From Candidatus Gagatemarchaeum stordalenia (lineage in GTDB: Archaea; Thermoproteota; Nitrososphaeria; Nitrososphaerales; Gagatemarchaeaceae), in NCBI GenBank assembly GCA_003164815.1, contig PLUF01000115.1, positions 1-64,000 on the forward strand: 64,000 bases of DNA, given 5' to 3'. The notes beneath the pieces were generated by a model that was given only the letters and a program-made list of their open reading frames with translations, had not been told where the DNA came from and did no database searches. Below are positions 26,306 through 35,400 of the stretch, in pieces (positions within the stretch are counted from its first letter, which is position 1; each line of letters starts with the position of its first letter). The translations under genes and the position numbers were made by a program.

Positions 26306-27688
26306 TCAGAGCACCTCCCTCAAAGCGCCGACCAGCTGCGAGATGTCGTCCGACGAGTGGACCTCCGTGACGCAGTACCCCCCGGCCTCGCCGATACCGG
26401 GGAAGTCCTTGGTTAGGGGATATCCGCCTAGGATGCCCTTCTGCGAGAGCCTCATGAAGACGTCGCTCGCCTTGGAGCTCTTGTAGCGGACGGCGAACTC
26501 CTTGAAGAACGGACCTTCGAAGAGTGGGGACTCGACACCGGCAACCTCGCCGATCGCCTCTGCGGCGTAGTGTGAGTTTCCGAGAATCACCTCTCCGAGC
26601 CTGGAGAAGCCGCTCTTCCCGAGGAGGGACAGGTAGCTCGCCGCGGCGACGGCGAGGAGCGCCTGGTTCGTGCAGATGTTGGAAGAGGCGTGCTCTCTCC
26701 TGATGTGCTGCTCCCTCGTCTGCAGGACCATGCAGTAGGCCCGGTCGCCCCCCTCCTTCGTGGTGGTCATCCCTATCATCCTCCCGGGCATGCTCCTGGC
26801 GAGGCTCATCTCCCGGACCGCGAAGATGCCTAGGTGCGGACCCCCGAAGTTCATCGGTATCCCCAGGGGCTGACCCTCACCCACGACCACGTCTACTCCG
26901 TAGCTTCCGGGCTCTCTGAGCACCGAGAGCGATATCGGGTCGACGCCGACGACGCCGAGTCCCCCAGCCCTGTGGACCTTCTCGACCGCCTCCTCGGCTC
27001 CTTCCTCTATCACGCCGAAGAAGTTCGGGTTCTCGAAGTAGATCCCGGCAACGTCGGGGCCGAGCCATTCGTCCAGCGACTTCTGGTCCAGACCTCCCGT
27101 CACCCTGTCGAACTTCACCGTGCGCAGCGCGAGCCCCATCGGCTCGATGTAGGACTTGATTACCGCCAGCCGCTGGGGGCCGATGCTCTCGGCTACCAGG
27201 AAGACGTCCCTGTTCTTGACCCGGGCCGCCATCCTCACCGCCTCGGCGGCGCCCGAGGCCCAGTCGTACATCGAGCTGTTGCAGGCCTGCATGCCGAGGA
27301 GGTCGCACATCAGGCTCTGGTACTCGAAGAGTGCCTGGAGGATACCCTGGCTTATCTCAGGCTGATACGGTGTGTAGCTCGTGTAGAACTCCTGCCTCGA
27401 GACGATTGACTCGACGGCGGCAGGGATGTAGTGTGGCCAGACCCCACCCCCGAGGAAGCAGAGGGCCTGAGGTGGCGTCACGTCCAGCGACAGCCTCCGG
27501 CCGACCTCCCTCCGCACCGTGGCCTCCGGCTTGCCCTCGGGTATCGCGAGCTTCCGCCCGAGCGCGAACTCCGGCGGGATGTCCGAGAAGAGGTCTGAGA
27601 CCGAAGAAGCACCGACGCGCTTGAGCATTTCTTTGACTATCTCCTCGTCGAGGTTCGGAAGGAATGGGTGCGGCCCCTGCATAGTCAT
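26306..27688 (-). CDS. gcvPA: glycine dehydrogenase (decarboxylating) subunit 1
   Basis: The first half of split glycine dehydrogenase, 460 residues, with the typical N-terminus HPFLPNLDEEIVKEMLKRVG and the motifs FLGGGVWPHYIPAAVE and YTPYQPEISQG. It forms an alpha2-beta2 enzyme with the product of gcvPB, encoded immediately downstream. I chose ATG 27688 (GTG-ATG-ACT-ATG) because the family N-terminus begins right after it and a GTATTTTAACC box sits about 30 bases upstream; the frame remains open to 27799, but that part is unlike the family and runs into the next gene. Confidence 0.95.
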   Translation of the reverse strand: MTMQGPHPFLPNLDEEIVKEMLKRVGASSVSDLFSDIPPEFALGRKLAIPEGKPEATVRREVGRRLSLDVTPPQALCFLGGGVWPHYIPAAVESIVSRQEFYTSYTPYQPEISQGILQALFEYQSLMCDLLGMQACNSSMYDWASGAAEAVRMAARVKNRDVFLVAESIGPQRLAVIKSYIEPMGLALRTVKFDRVTGGLDQKSLDEWLGPDVAGIYFENPNFFGVIEEGAEEAVEKVHRAGGLGVVGVDPISLSVLREPGSYGVDVVVGEGQPLGIPMNFGGPHLGIFAVREMSLARSMPGRMIGMTTTKEGGDRAYCMVLQTREQHIRREHASSNICTNQALLAVAAASYLSLLGKSGFSRLGEVILGNSHYAAEAIGEVAGVESPLFEGPFFKEFAVRYKSSKASDVFMRLSQKGILGGYPLTKDFPGIGEAGGYCVTEVHSSDDISQLVGALREVL

Positions 27689-27744
27689 CACTTCGGGCCG
27701 ACAAAAATGGTTAAAATACATATTCAATGGGGCTATGAACTCCG

Positions 27745-29433
27745 TTGATTCGGAGATTCCTGCTCGGGAGCACTGTACTGCTGCTTCTGCTCGTTTCATT
27801 GGCAGCCCCAGTGGGCGCCCAGACGAGTGGAACTCCGATCGTTACGCTCGACCACGAGTATTACATCAACGAGTTCGGCGCCGGCCTCCTGAACGACACT
27901 TTCATCTTCCAGAACAACGGCACCTCGACCATCCAGGTCCCGTCGGTCCAACTAGGTATCCCTGACACCGTCTACTCCCACGCGGTCGCGTACGCGGTAC
28001 TACCCGCGTCGGGTTACAGCTTGTCCTCGCCGGCCGACAACGGCACGGTGACGACCTTCACGATTACGCCTGACTCGCCCTCGCTCTCCGCCGGTGCGCA
28101 CACCAGGGTCGAGCTAGAGACCTACCTCAACAACATTCTCAACATAACAGCGGGCTCCACGACGCCGTTCGGCTCACTGCTGCTCCTGAGCCCCTCGGTC
28201 AACATGAAAGTGAACAGCCTCAATCTCGTCGTGGTCCTCCCGAACGGGGCCACACTCTTGACCCCCCCTAAGAGCTTCATTGCAGCTCCTACCAGCTCGC
28301 CGCCGACCTACTCGATCACAGAACCTAACGTGACTCCGACCATCTCGACCTGGTACTCGTCGCTCAATGCCACCAACCAGGCGTACTTCCTGCCCGTCAA
28401 GGTCACGAGCATCGTCAGCACGATTATCCCGAACTCGAACGGGTACCCGCAGATCCAGGAGCTTGTGACGTTCAGGAACCTCGCATCCTACACCATCTCC
28501 GACCTGCCAGTCTCACTTCTCTCGGGGAGCATAACCAGTGTGACGATAGTTCCGTGGAGCACCCCTCCGACCATCGATCCCACCTTGGTGTCGGTCACCA
28601 ACGGGGCAATCGCCCTGACTAGCGCGCCGTTCTCTGCTCCGATCCAGGCTGGCGACAACTTCACATTCGCGATGGAGTATAGCGTGCCGAGTTCCCTCGT
28701 CAAGACCTCGGGGAGCACTGTCACGGTCTCGGTACCCTACACACTCCCGATCCAGGCAGTCGTCGGCAGTTACACGGTTACCAGCCTCCTCCCAAGCGGG
28801 ATGCACTCCGTTGGGACCAGCAAGACAGTGGTCACCAATGCCACGCCGATTACTCAGGGCTCAATCTCCATCAGCTACTCCGTCAGCACAGGATGGGGCG
28901 CTGACCAGGCGGTCCCCGCCGCTTCCCTCCTCTTCGCAGCCGTCTTCATCATCCTGGCTCTGAAGCGTCCGGAGAGCAAGAAGAAGGACGAGGACGAGGA
29001 AGAGGAGATGACAGTCACGGGAATGCTGCCCGACCTCATAAAGGGACTCGAGGACAAGGTGGCTCTCTTCGGCCAGTTCCAGTCCGATGTCGCTGGCAAG
29101 GCCCAAGGGGCCGTAACGAAGGCCGAGCTCGTAAAGGTCAGGAACGAGATCGACTCGCTGAAGACGCGGGCCATCAACAGGCTCAACGAGATCAGGCAGA
29201 CGGCCGGCTCGAAGAGATTCCTCGAACTGATCGGTCAGATACAGGATGCCGAGAGGGAAGAGGATCGTTCGGCCAAGGACCTTCTGAACCTCTACGACCA
29301 GTACCATGGCAGGAGGATGAAGGAAGAGACCTTCCGCAGGCTGCTCTCGAACTACAGGAAGCGCTGGGACGCCTCCACAGACCACCTCTCCGACCTTCTC
29401 AATCTGGCCCAGCGCGAAGGAAAGCAGGCCTAG
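27745..29433 (+). CDS. membrane-anchored surface protein with cytoplasmic helical domain
   Basis: A 562-residue protein. A signal peptide (residues 1-25, ending AAPVGA-QT) leads into a large Ser/Thr-rich extracellular domain (26-385) with many possible N-glycosylation sites (NNT, NGT, NDT type). One membrane helix (about 388-406) follows, then an acidic linker DEDEEEE and a charged helical or coiled-coil cytoplasmic domain (about 425-562). I do not recognise a family. The layout, with an ectodomain of immunoglobulin-like strand content and a helical cytoplasmic tail, recalls ribophorin-like or secretion-sensor proteins, but this is only a resemblance. The start is TTG 27745, with ACATATTC about 27 bases before it. 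Confidence 0.8.
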   Translation: MIRRFLLGSTVLLLLLVSLAAPVGAQTSGTPIVTLDHEYYINEFGAGLLNDTFIFQNNGTSTIQVPSVQLGIPDTVYSHAVAYAVLPASGYSLSSPADNGTVTTFTITPDSPSLSAGAHTRVELETYLNNILNITAGSTTPFGSLLLLSPSVNMKVNSLNLVVVLPNGATLLTPPKSFIAAPTSSPPTYSITEPNVTPTISTWYSSLNATNQAYFLPVKVTSIVSTIIPNSNGYPQIQELVTFRNLASYTISDLPVSLLSGSITSVTIVPWSTPPTIDPTLVSVTNGAIALTSAPFSAPIQAGDNFTFAMEYSVPSSLVKTSGSTVTVSVPYTLPIQAVVGSYTVTSLLPSGMHSVGTSKTVVTNATPITQGSISISYSVSTGWGADQAVPAASLLFAAVFIILALKRPESKKKDEDEEEEMTVTGMLPDLIKGLEDKVALFGQFQSDVAGKAQGAVTKAELVKVRNEIDSLKTRAINRLNEIRQTAGSKRFLELIGQIQDAEREEDRSAKDLLNLYDQYHGRRMKEETFRRLLSNYRKRWDASTDHLSDLLNLAQREGKQA

Positions 29434-29506
29434 GCTTCCCTCGGCCGGCGGCCCTCGAATAGGTTTATCAAGGACTCCCGGAGCTTTCGGACCAAGGGAG
29501 TTTTCT

Positions 29507-30445
29507 TTGGAGCAAGACGTCAGCAACGTAGTGATTATTGGTTCGGGACCGGCCGGCCTCACCGCCGGGATCTACTGTGCGAGAGCAGGGCTGAGCCCGG
29601 TCGTCTACATGGGGTCGAGGTACGGCGGCCAGCTCATGCTTACCAGCGACGTAGAGAACTATCCCGGGTTCAAGGACCCTGTGACGGGACCCGACCTGAT
29701 GGAGCAGATGAGATCCCAGGCCGAGAGGGTGGGCACGAAGATGATCCAGGACGACGTGACCGAGGTAGACCTCAGGACATACCCGTTCGTGGTGAAGACC
29801 CCGAGCGAGGAGCGACGGGCCCTGAGCGTGATCGTAGCGAGCGGCGCTAACCCTCGCAGGCTGAACCTGGAATCGGAGATGAGGCTAATGGGAAAGGGCG
29901 TCTCCAACTGCGCGGTCTGCGATGGCTTCTTCTTCAAGGGGAAGAAGCTGGCGGTAGTCGGCGGCGGTGACACGGCGCTCGAGGAGGCGACCTACCTCAG
30001 CCAGCTGGCGAGCAGCGTGACTGTGATCCACAGAAGGGACGCTCTGCGCGCCTCGAACGCCCTGCAGAAGGAGGCCTTCTCCGACCCTAAGCTGAGCTTC
30101 ATCTGGGACTCGGCCGTGACCGAGGTCACGGGAGAGAGGAAGGTCGACGGGGTCAAGGTGAGGAACCTCAAGACCGGAGAGGAGCGCTCGCTCCCCTTCG
30201 ACGGCCTCTTCGTGGCGATAGGCTACGATCCCAACACCGAGATCTTCAAGGGGCAGCTAGACATGGACGCCAACGGCTACCTCATCGCGAAGAACGAGAC
30301 CGAGACCAACGTCAGGGGGGTATTCGTCGCCGGAGACGTCAGGGACTTCCGTTACAGGCAGGCGGTGACCGCGGCCGCCGACGGATGCAAGGCCGCGCTC
30401 GACGCTGAGCGGTTCCTCAAGGAGTCGCCCGCGGTCATCCGATGA
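29507..30445 (+). CDS. trxB: thioredoxin-disulfide reductase
   Basis: A 312-residue flavoprotein that reduces thioredoxin with NAD(P)H. FAD-binding GSGPAGLTAGIYCARAG is at the N-terminus, the redox motif CAVC is in NCAVCDGFFF, the NAD(P) motif is VVGGGDTALEEATYL, and the FAD end motif is GVFVAGDVRD. The residues after the NAD(P) motif, VIHRRDALRAS, contain the paired Arg typical of NADPH use. The start is TTG 29507 with GGGAG about eight bases before it. It converges with the radical SAM gene and overlaps it by 11 bases. Confidence 0.95.
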   Translation: MEQDVSNVVIIGSGPAGLTAGIYCARAGLSPVVYMGSRYGGQLMLTSDVENYPGFKDPVTGPDLMEQMRSQAERVGTKMIQDDVTEVDLRTYPFVVKTPSEERRALSVIVASGANPRRLNLESEMRLMGKGVSNCAVCDGFFFKGKKLAVVGGGDTALEEATYLSQLASSVTVIHRRDALRASNALQKEAFSDPKLSFIWDSAVTEVTGERKVDGVKVRNLKTGEERSLPFDGLFVAIGYDPNTEIFKGQLDMDANGYLIAKNETETNVRGVFVAGDVRDFRYRQAVTAAADGCKAALDAERFLKESPAVIR

Positions 30446-31529
30446 CCGGGATGAACCTGTACTCTCGAGCCGACTTGCTCAGCGGCCCCACGATCGGCGT
30501 CTGATAGCCGCACGACCTGCACCTCCCTTTGTCGTCGAGCGAGTAGGTCCCGATGTCGTAGCCCGTCCTCTCGATAAGGAGCGCCTTGCACCCTGGGCAG
30601 TACGTGTTCTCGGCGGGATGGCCCGGGACATTCCCGATGTAGACGTACCTCAGCCCCTCCTTCTTCGCTATCTCCAGGTGCTCCTCCAGCGTCTTGACCG
30701 GCGTGACGGGCAGGTCCATCATCTTGTAGTCGGGGTGGAACCTCAGGAAGTGGATGGGCGTGTCAGGGCCCAGGTTGTCATAGACCCACCTCGCGAGTTT
30801 GCGGGCGCTCTCCTGGTTGTCGCCCACCCCTGGGACGATGAGATCAGTGATCTCGACGTGAATCTTCGTCCTCTGCTTCACTTCTAGGAGGGTCTGGAAG
30901 ATCGGCTCTGCGTCGGGGATGCCGATGTACTTCCTGACGAATCCGGTCTCACCGCTGCCCTTGAAGTCGACGGTGAGGCAGTCGAGGAACTCGCCCATAG
31001 CCCCGACGGACTCGGGGGTGTCATAGCCGTTGGAGACGAAGATGTTGAAGATGCCCTTCTTGTGTGCGAGCTTTCCGACGTCCCGCGCGTACTCGATGAA
31101 GACCGAGGGCTCGTTGTAGGTGTAGGCGATTCCTTCGCACCCGTTCTCAAGGGCGAGATCGACGACTCCCTGGGGGGCCATCTCGACGCCCTCGGTCTTT
31201 CTCCGCTGGCTGATGTCGAAGTTCTGACAATACCGGCATAACCATGAACAACCATTGGTGGCTATGGAGAATATCTTCGACCCAGGCCTGTAGTGGATCA
31301 CGGGTTTCTTCTCGATGGGGTCGACGTGCCCGGCGATGATCCTACCATAGTTCAGCAGGTAGAGCTTGCCGCCGACTACTCCCCTTACGCCGCACAAGCC
31401 GATCTGGCCTTCTCCGATCTGGCAGCGTCGAGCACACGCGGTGCACTGGACGCGCCCGTTCTTCAGCGGGGAGAAGAGATCCGCCTCTTTGCCGGTGGCG
31501 ACCGAGAGCCCGGACCTATCTGCGAACAT
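30435..31529 (-). CDS. amrS: AmmeMemoRadiSam system radical SAM enzyme
   Basis: A 364-residue radical SAM protein. The cluster-binding motif is NGCSWLCRYCQN (CX3CX2C). An N-terminal CTACARRCQIGEGQIGLCGVR and a C-terminal zinc-like pair CPGCKALL and CRSCGYQ flank it, a layout of the AmmeMemoRadiSam and PflA-like family. The biological substrate of this family is unknown; the usual partner proteins AMMECR1 and Memo are not in this window. I chose ATG 31529, because an AGATAAAG box lies about 27 bases before it; the frame extends further to 31604. Confidence 0.85.
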   Translation of the reverse strand: MFADRSGLSVATGKEADLFSPLKNGRVQCTACARRCQIGEGQIGLCGVRGVVGGKLYLLNYGRIIAGHVDPIEKKPVIHYRPGSKIFSIATNGCSWLCRYCQNFDISQRRKTEGVEMAPQGVVDLALENGCEGIAYTYNEPSVFIEYARDVGKLAHKKGIFNIFVSNGYDTPESVGAMGEFLDCLTVDFKGSGETGFVRKYIGIPDAEPIFQTLLEVKQRTKIHVEITDLIVPGVGDNQESARKLARWVYDNLGPDTPIHFLRFHPDYKMMDLPVTPVKTLEEHLEIAKKEGLRYVYIGNVPGHPAENTYCPGCKALLIERTGYDIGTYSLDDKGRCRSCGYQTPIVGPLSKSAREYRFIPVIG

Positions 31530-31654
31530 GATTTCTGAGGGCCGTCCCTTCGCTTTATCTCTTCTGTAGCATGCCGCCCGGGGAAGATCAGACGGTTGGC
31601 TCACCTAGAATCGGAGGCCGACCCTCTGCCTTGAGCAGCGGACCGGATTGTGGC

Positions 31655-32590
31655 CTACGGAGGGAGGTAGATCGGGCTTCCGCTCTTTGCCGACGCGAGG
31701 ACCGCCTCTGCTATCCTTATCACGCTGAGCCCGTCCTTGCCTGTCACGAGCGGCTGCCTCTTCTCCTCTATCGCCGATACGAACTCCTTCAGCTCTAGTA
31801 CGAGAGGCTCAGTGAAGACATGCGCCGGAACGCGGGTCCCCTCCTCTTCGTGTATCTGCATCTCCTGGCTGATGAAGTTCACCGTCACGACCCCCTTGGT
31901 GAAGATCGCGTTCAGCTGCCTGACTCGCATGGGAGTGACCCAGTTGGTGGTGATGAACGCCGTCCTCTCGTCCCCGAAGCCCAGGAGTATGGTCGCAAAG
32001 TCCTCGTTCTTCCCCATCACGCTGCCGACCCGGGCGTAGACCGTCTTCGGCTCCTCGCCGAAGAGCCACCTTGCGGTGTCGATGTCGTGCACCGAGGCGT
32101 CCTTCACCACCCCGACGTCGGTGATGTTGTCTCCCCTCCTGTTCTCCCTGTCGTACTGGAAGAGTATCGGCCTGCCGAGGCTGCCCTCCTTGGTCAGCTT
32201 CTTCAGCTCCGAGATGGCAGGATTGAACCTCTCGATGAACCCCACGGTGAGTATCTTCCCGGAGGCCTCCGCGATTTTGATCAGTTCCTCGCCCTCTTGG
32301 ACCGAGCTCGTCATCGGCTTCTCGACGAAAGTGTTGATACCAGCGCGGAGAGTCTTCGACGCCACGGAGACGTGGGTGGAGGCCGGCGTGGCGATGGTGA
32401 CCCCATCCAGCGCTTCGCTCCGGATCATCTCGTCGACGTCGCTGTATCCATTGATCCCGAACTTCTTCGCGTAGACCTCGGACCTGGACGGGTCCAGGTC
32501 GCAGACGGCGACCAGCACTCCGAGCTCGCTCATCACCCGGACGTGGTTCTTCCCCCATCCTCCGGTACCGATGACAGCTATCCTTGTCAA
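31655..32590 (-). CDS. Gfo/Idh/MocA-family oxidoreductase
   Basis: A 311-residue NAD(P)-dependent dehydrogenase. RIAVIGTGGWGKNHVRVM is the Rossmann motif, VEKPMTSSVQEGEEL contains the EKP catalytic-region signature, and GVVKDASVHDIDTARWL has the Asp/His pair typical of sugar-dehydrogenase members. UDP-GlcNAc 3-dehydrogenase is a plausible activity, because the acyltransferase at 44 kb and the neighbouring nucleotide-sugar dehydrogenase-like gene also fit surface-glycan synthesis, but the substrate is inferred. Confidence 0.85.
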   Translation of the reverse strand: MTRIAVIGTGGWGKNHVRVMSELGVLVAVCDLDPSRSEVYAKKFGINGYSDVDEMIRSEALDGVTIATPASTHVSVASKTLRAGINTFVEKPMTSSVQEGEELIKIAEASGKILTVGFIERFNPAISELKKLTKEGSLGRPILFQYDRENRRGDNITDVGVVKDASVHDIDTARWLFGEEPKTVYARVGSVMGKNEDFATILLGFGDERTAFITTNWVTPMRVRQLNAIFTKGVVTVNFISQEMQIHEEEGTRVPAHVFTEPLVLELKEFVSAIEEKRQPLVTGKDGLSVIRIAEAVLASAKSGSPIYLPP

Positions 32591-32648
32591 GCGACCATCA
32601 CAGACCGGTTTGCACCCTCAGCCAAGTCCTCTTAACACTTTGCGGCGT

Positions 32649-33773
32649 CTAGCCCCTCTGCAGCGCAGGGGTCGCCCTCAGCAGGGAGATCTCGGACGAT
32701 CTCGAGCCAGTCTTCAGACTCTTCATCCATTCGAGGTCACGCTGGGAGCAGACGATCGCGACATTGTGCTTGTACGAATCGATGACCTCGTCGCGCCCGG
32801 CGCTCACCTGGGCCTGCTTGACGTCGGTGACGTAGTCCCGGAGCCTCTCGACGAGGCTCTCGGCGGTCTTCATCCGGTCGGCGCGCATCTCGTACTTGTC
32901 GACAGTCCACGCCACGAGGACCCTGGTCCTGCTGGCCTTCAGCTGGAGCTCCCTAAGAAGCTCCCTCGTCTCGTCTACGATGTACCTGACGTGGTTCTCG
33001 AGGCTCTTGATCGATGCCCCAGCCAGGTAAGTCAGGGGCTCGCCGACGTCCTCACTCGCCTGGATCGCCGTCAGGTCGTAGATGTGGGCGGCAAGGTCGT
33101 CGATGTACCTCTCTCCTGCCCTCCCGGCGATCGGCTTCAGCCCCTTGGCCTTTCTCATCAGCTCCACCTCCGTCGCTATCGAGGTGCTCTCGTTCAGGAC
33201 CGAGGAGGCGTAGTCGAGCTCGGTCGCGATGATGTCCCCGTAGCTGGTCCGCATCCCCAGGTCCTCCAGGCTCCCCGAGTCCTTGACCTTCGCGAAGCAC
33301 GCGATCGTCCCCGCCGCCGCCCGGGGCCGCAGTGGGCAGTAACCGTAGTTCAGGTTCTCCCCGACTTTCAGCCCCGTCTGCTTCTCGATGAGCGCGATGT
33401 AGTCGTTGTTCCCACCCACCCCGACGGGTAGGCCGTTCACGACGGTGGTGCCCTTGGTGACGTTCTTGGCGACCTCCCGGAGCTTGGCGTTCGCCTCTAT
33501 GATTGACTCGTCCCCGGTCTTCCTCAGTTTCGGCGCGAAGAAGACGACGCGCGCCTCCGTTAGCACCTGGGAGACCGGCTTCAGTCCCATCAGCGACTCC
33601 CCGCCCACGAGCTCCTGCAGCGTCGGGTTGCTCTGGACGGTGCCCGGGTCCAGCTCCATCGCCATCTGGAGCGTGTCGTCGACGATCGTGACCGAGGCGT
33701 TCTCGACGATCTTCGATGCGATGCCGTACCCCTCAGTCGTGAGGCCGTAGACCGCGACCCTGATCTTCTGCAA
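32649..33773 (-). CDS. nucleotide-sugar dehydrogenase-like protein
   Basis: A 374-residue protein with a short Rossmann start (RVAVYGLTTEGYGIASKIVE) in which the glycine pattern is degenerate. The central part (LNYGYCPLRPRAAAGTIACFAKV, STSIATEVELMRKAKGLKPI) resembles the UDP-glucose/GDP-mannose dehydrogenase superfamily, but the catalytic Cys context of that family is not obvious. It may be a non-canonical dehydrogenase or a regulatory relative. It lies 58 bases upstream of the Gfo/Idh gene on the same strand and divergently from the DUF354 gene. Confidence 0.55.
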   Translation of the reverse strand: MQKIRVAVYGLTTEGYGIASKIVENASVTIVDDTLQMAMELDPGTVQSNPTLQELVGGESLMGLKPVSQVLTEARVVFFAPKLRKTGDESIIEANAKLREVAKNVTKGTTVVNGLPVGVGGNNDYIALIEKQTGLKVGENLNYGYCPLRPRAAAGTIACFAKVKDSGSLEDLGMRTSYGDIIATELDYASSVLNESTSIATEVELMRKAKGLKPIAGRAGERYIDDLAAHIYDLTAIQASEDVGEPLTYLAGASIKSLENHVRYIVDETRELLRELQLKASRTRVLVAWTVDKYEMRADRMKTAESLVERLRDYVTDVKQAQVSAGRDEVIDSYKHNVAIVCSQRDLEWMKSLKTGSRSSEISLLRATPALQRG

Positions 33774-33924
33774 CTCGATGAACTCGGCACCACCTCAATC
33801 CTCGTAGCGCATATAGCCTTTCAAGCGGGCCCGGCGACCCCCGAAGTCCGACGGAGGGTCTCGGGAGGGGGTAAACGAGACCCCTAGGAATAATTTTTAA
33901 CCGTCGACTTTCAGGAACGACGCC

Positions 33925-34986
33925 TTGCGTTTCTGGTTTGACGTGCTGACGCCCAAGCAGCTGCTCTTCTTCAACCCCGTGATGGAGGAGCTGAGGGCGA
34001 GGGGGCACGAAGTCCTTGCCACCTCCAGGCACTACCGTGAGGTCGAGCAGCTCGCGTCTCTGCTGGGGGTGGAGCTCAAGTTCGTGGGTTCCAGAGGAGG
34101 GAAGGAGACCATCGACCAGCTCAGGTCGAGCCTAGAGCGGATGAACTCCCTGCTCCCGATGGTGGCGGGGTTCCAGCCGGACGCCTCGGTCTCCGTCGCG
34201 TCGGCGGACTGCGCCAGGATTTCCTTCGGCATCAGGGTGAAGCACGTCGCCGTCAGCGATTCCCCACACTCCGTCATCGCGGGCAAGCTCTCGCTCCCGT
34301 TCTCGAGCCACCTGCTCACTCCGTGGATCATCCCCTACATCGCGTGGTACCGCTTCGGGCTGCAGAGGAGCGAGATAACCAAGTATCACGCTCTGGACCC
34401 TGCGGCGTGGCTGAAGAGGGAGTCGAGGCCGAGCTCGCCCGAGGAGAAGACCAAGCCGGGTCGTCCGACTATTCTGGTGCGGCTCGAGGAGTCGTACGCC
34501 CCCTACATGATCGGGACCGACGAGTCGTGGACGAGCAAGGTCCTCCAGCGCCTCTCGGACGACTTCAAGGACTGCAACATAATCGCGCTCTGCAGATACC
34601 AGGACCAGCTCGAGATGGTCAAGCAGAGGTTCGGGGAAACTATGCACGTGCCCGAGCGCGTGGTTGACGGGGCCGGTCTCATCAGGAGGTCGGACGTATT
34701 CATCGGGATGGGTGGGACCATGACGACGGAGGCGGCCCTCATAGGGGTCCCGACGATCTCTGCATACCAGGGGTCGGGCCTCTACACCGAGCGATATCTA
34801 CTCTCGATGGGGCTCCTGCTCAAGACCCACAACCTCGACGCCCTCTCGCGGCTCGTGCGCAAGTCGCTGACCAAGAAGTACCACAATCACTGCCACAGGA
34901 AAGCCAAGAAGCTTCTCGATTCGATGGAGGACCCGGCCGAGAAGATCGTGGGCTACCTTACTGCACCCAGAATGTCGGCTCACTGA
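33925..34986 (+). CDS. DUF354 family glycosyltransferase-like protein
   Basis: A 353-residue protein of the DUF354 family, which has a GT-B-like fold and resembles UDP-GlcNAc 2-epimerase and MurG. The N-terminus FWFDVLTPKQLLFFNPVMEEL RGHEVLATSRH-like pattern and the late GMGGTMTTEAALIGVPTIS motif, equivalent to the sugar-nucleotide site, are clear. It probably modifies or transfers a nucleotide sugar in surface-glycan synthesis. TTG 33925 lies about 29 bases after AATTTTTAA, fitting a leaderless start. Confidence 0.75.
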   Translation: MRFWFDVLTPKQLLFFNPVMEELRARGHEVLATSRHYREVEQLASLLGVELKFVGSRGGKETIDQLRSSLERMNSLLPMVAGFQPDASVSVASADCARISFGIRVKHVAVSDSPHSVIAGKLSLPFSSHLLTPWIIPYIAWYRFGLQRSEITKYHALDPAAWLKRESRPSSPEEKTKPGRPTILVRLEESYAPYMIGTDESWTSKVLQRLSDDFKDCNIIALCRYQDQLEMVKQRFGETMHVPERVVDGAGLIRRSDVFIGMGGTMTTEAALIGVPTISAYQGSGLYTERYLLSMGLLLKTHNLDALSRLVRKSLTKKYHNHCHRKAKKLLDSMEDPAEKIVGYLTAPRMSAH

Positions 34987-35099
34987 AGACTCAGAAACTC
35001 GGACGTTCGTGTCACATGCACATAGCCGCCGGCCATTGGTTCTCCTCGCTAGTCCAGTGAGACTTATCTAGCTCATCGGGAGATGACGGAGGACAGCCT

Positions 35100-35172
35100 A
35101 GCCCGGTGGTGTAGTGGCCAAGCATACTGGCCTTTGGAGCCGGTGACCTCAGTTCGAATCTGAGCCGGGCTA
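35100..35172 (+). tRNA. tRNA-Gln (TTG)
   Basis: Acceptor arms AGCCCGG and CCGGGCT pair fully, D stem GTGT/GCAT (one G-T pair), anticodon stem CTGGC/GCCGG, loop CTTTGGA with anticodon TTG, and T arm CTCAG-TTCGAAT-CTGAG. The gene has no intron and no encoded CCA. A TATA-like CTTATC at 35062-35067 lies about 35 bases upstream, and TTTTT follows at 35176-35180. It is also the left boundary of an AT-richer cassette (see mobile element). Confidence 0.95.
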
Positions 35173-35400
35173 CCTCTTTTTCATCTCGAACACGTCCGTC
35201 CGCAATTCTCCAGACTCAATATACGATAAGGAAACATATCCAAGTCTGGCAGCATTGTAGTACGACAAATCTGACTTGAGACGAGCCCTCATTCTTCCAA
35301 GTTGAAACGCAACCTGTCGCTCCAGTAATTTGGCCGGCATCGACCCAGTAATTGTAAGGAGTCTGTTTTCAAATATGACCCTGCCATCTCGGGACATCAT
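35170..35400 (-). CDS. cassette protein A, unknown (76 aa)
   Basis: A 76-residue protein with a helical centre (MPAKLLERQVAFQLGRMRAR) and a beta-rich C-terminal part with YVSLSYIESGELRTDVFEMKKR. No family recognised. Its ATG overlaps the end of the 309-residue gene by four bases, so both are translated together. Its stop codon lies at the edge of tRNA-Gln. The partner arrangement, a small protein with a larger one in a tRNA-bounded cassette, recalls toxin-antitoxin or small defence modules, but the sequence gives no function. Confidence 0.6.
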   Translation of the reverse strand: MMSRDGRVIFENRLLTITGSMPAKLLERQVAFQLGRMRARLKSDLSYYNAARLGYVSLSYIESGELRTDVFEMKKR

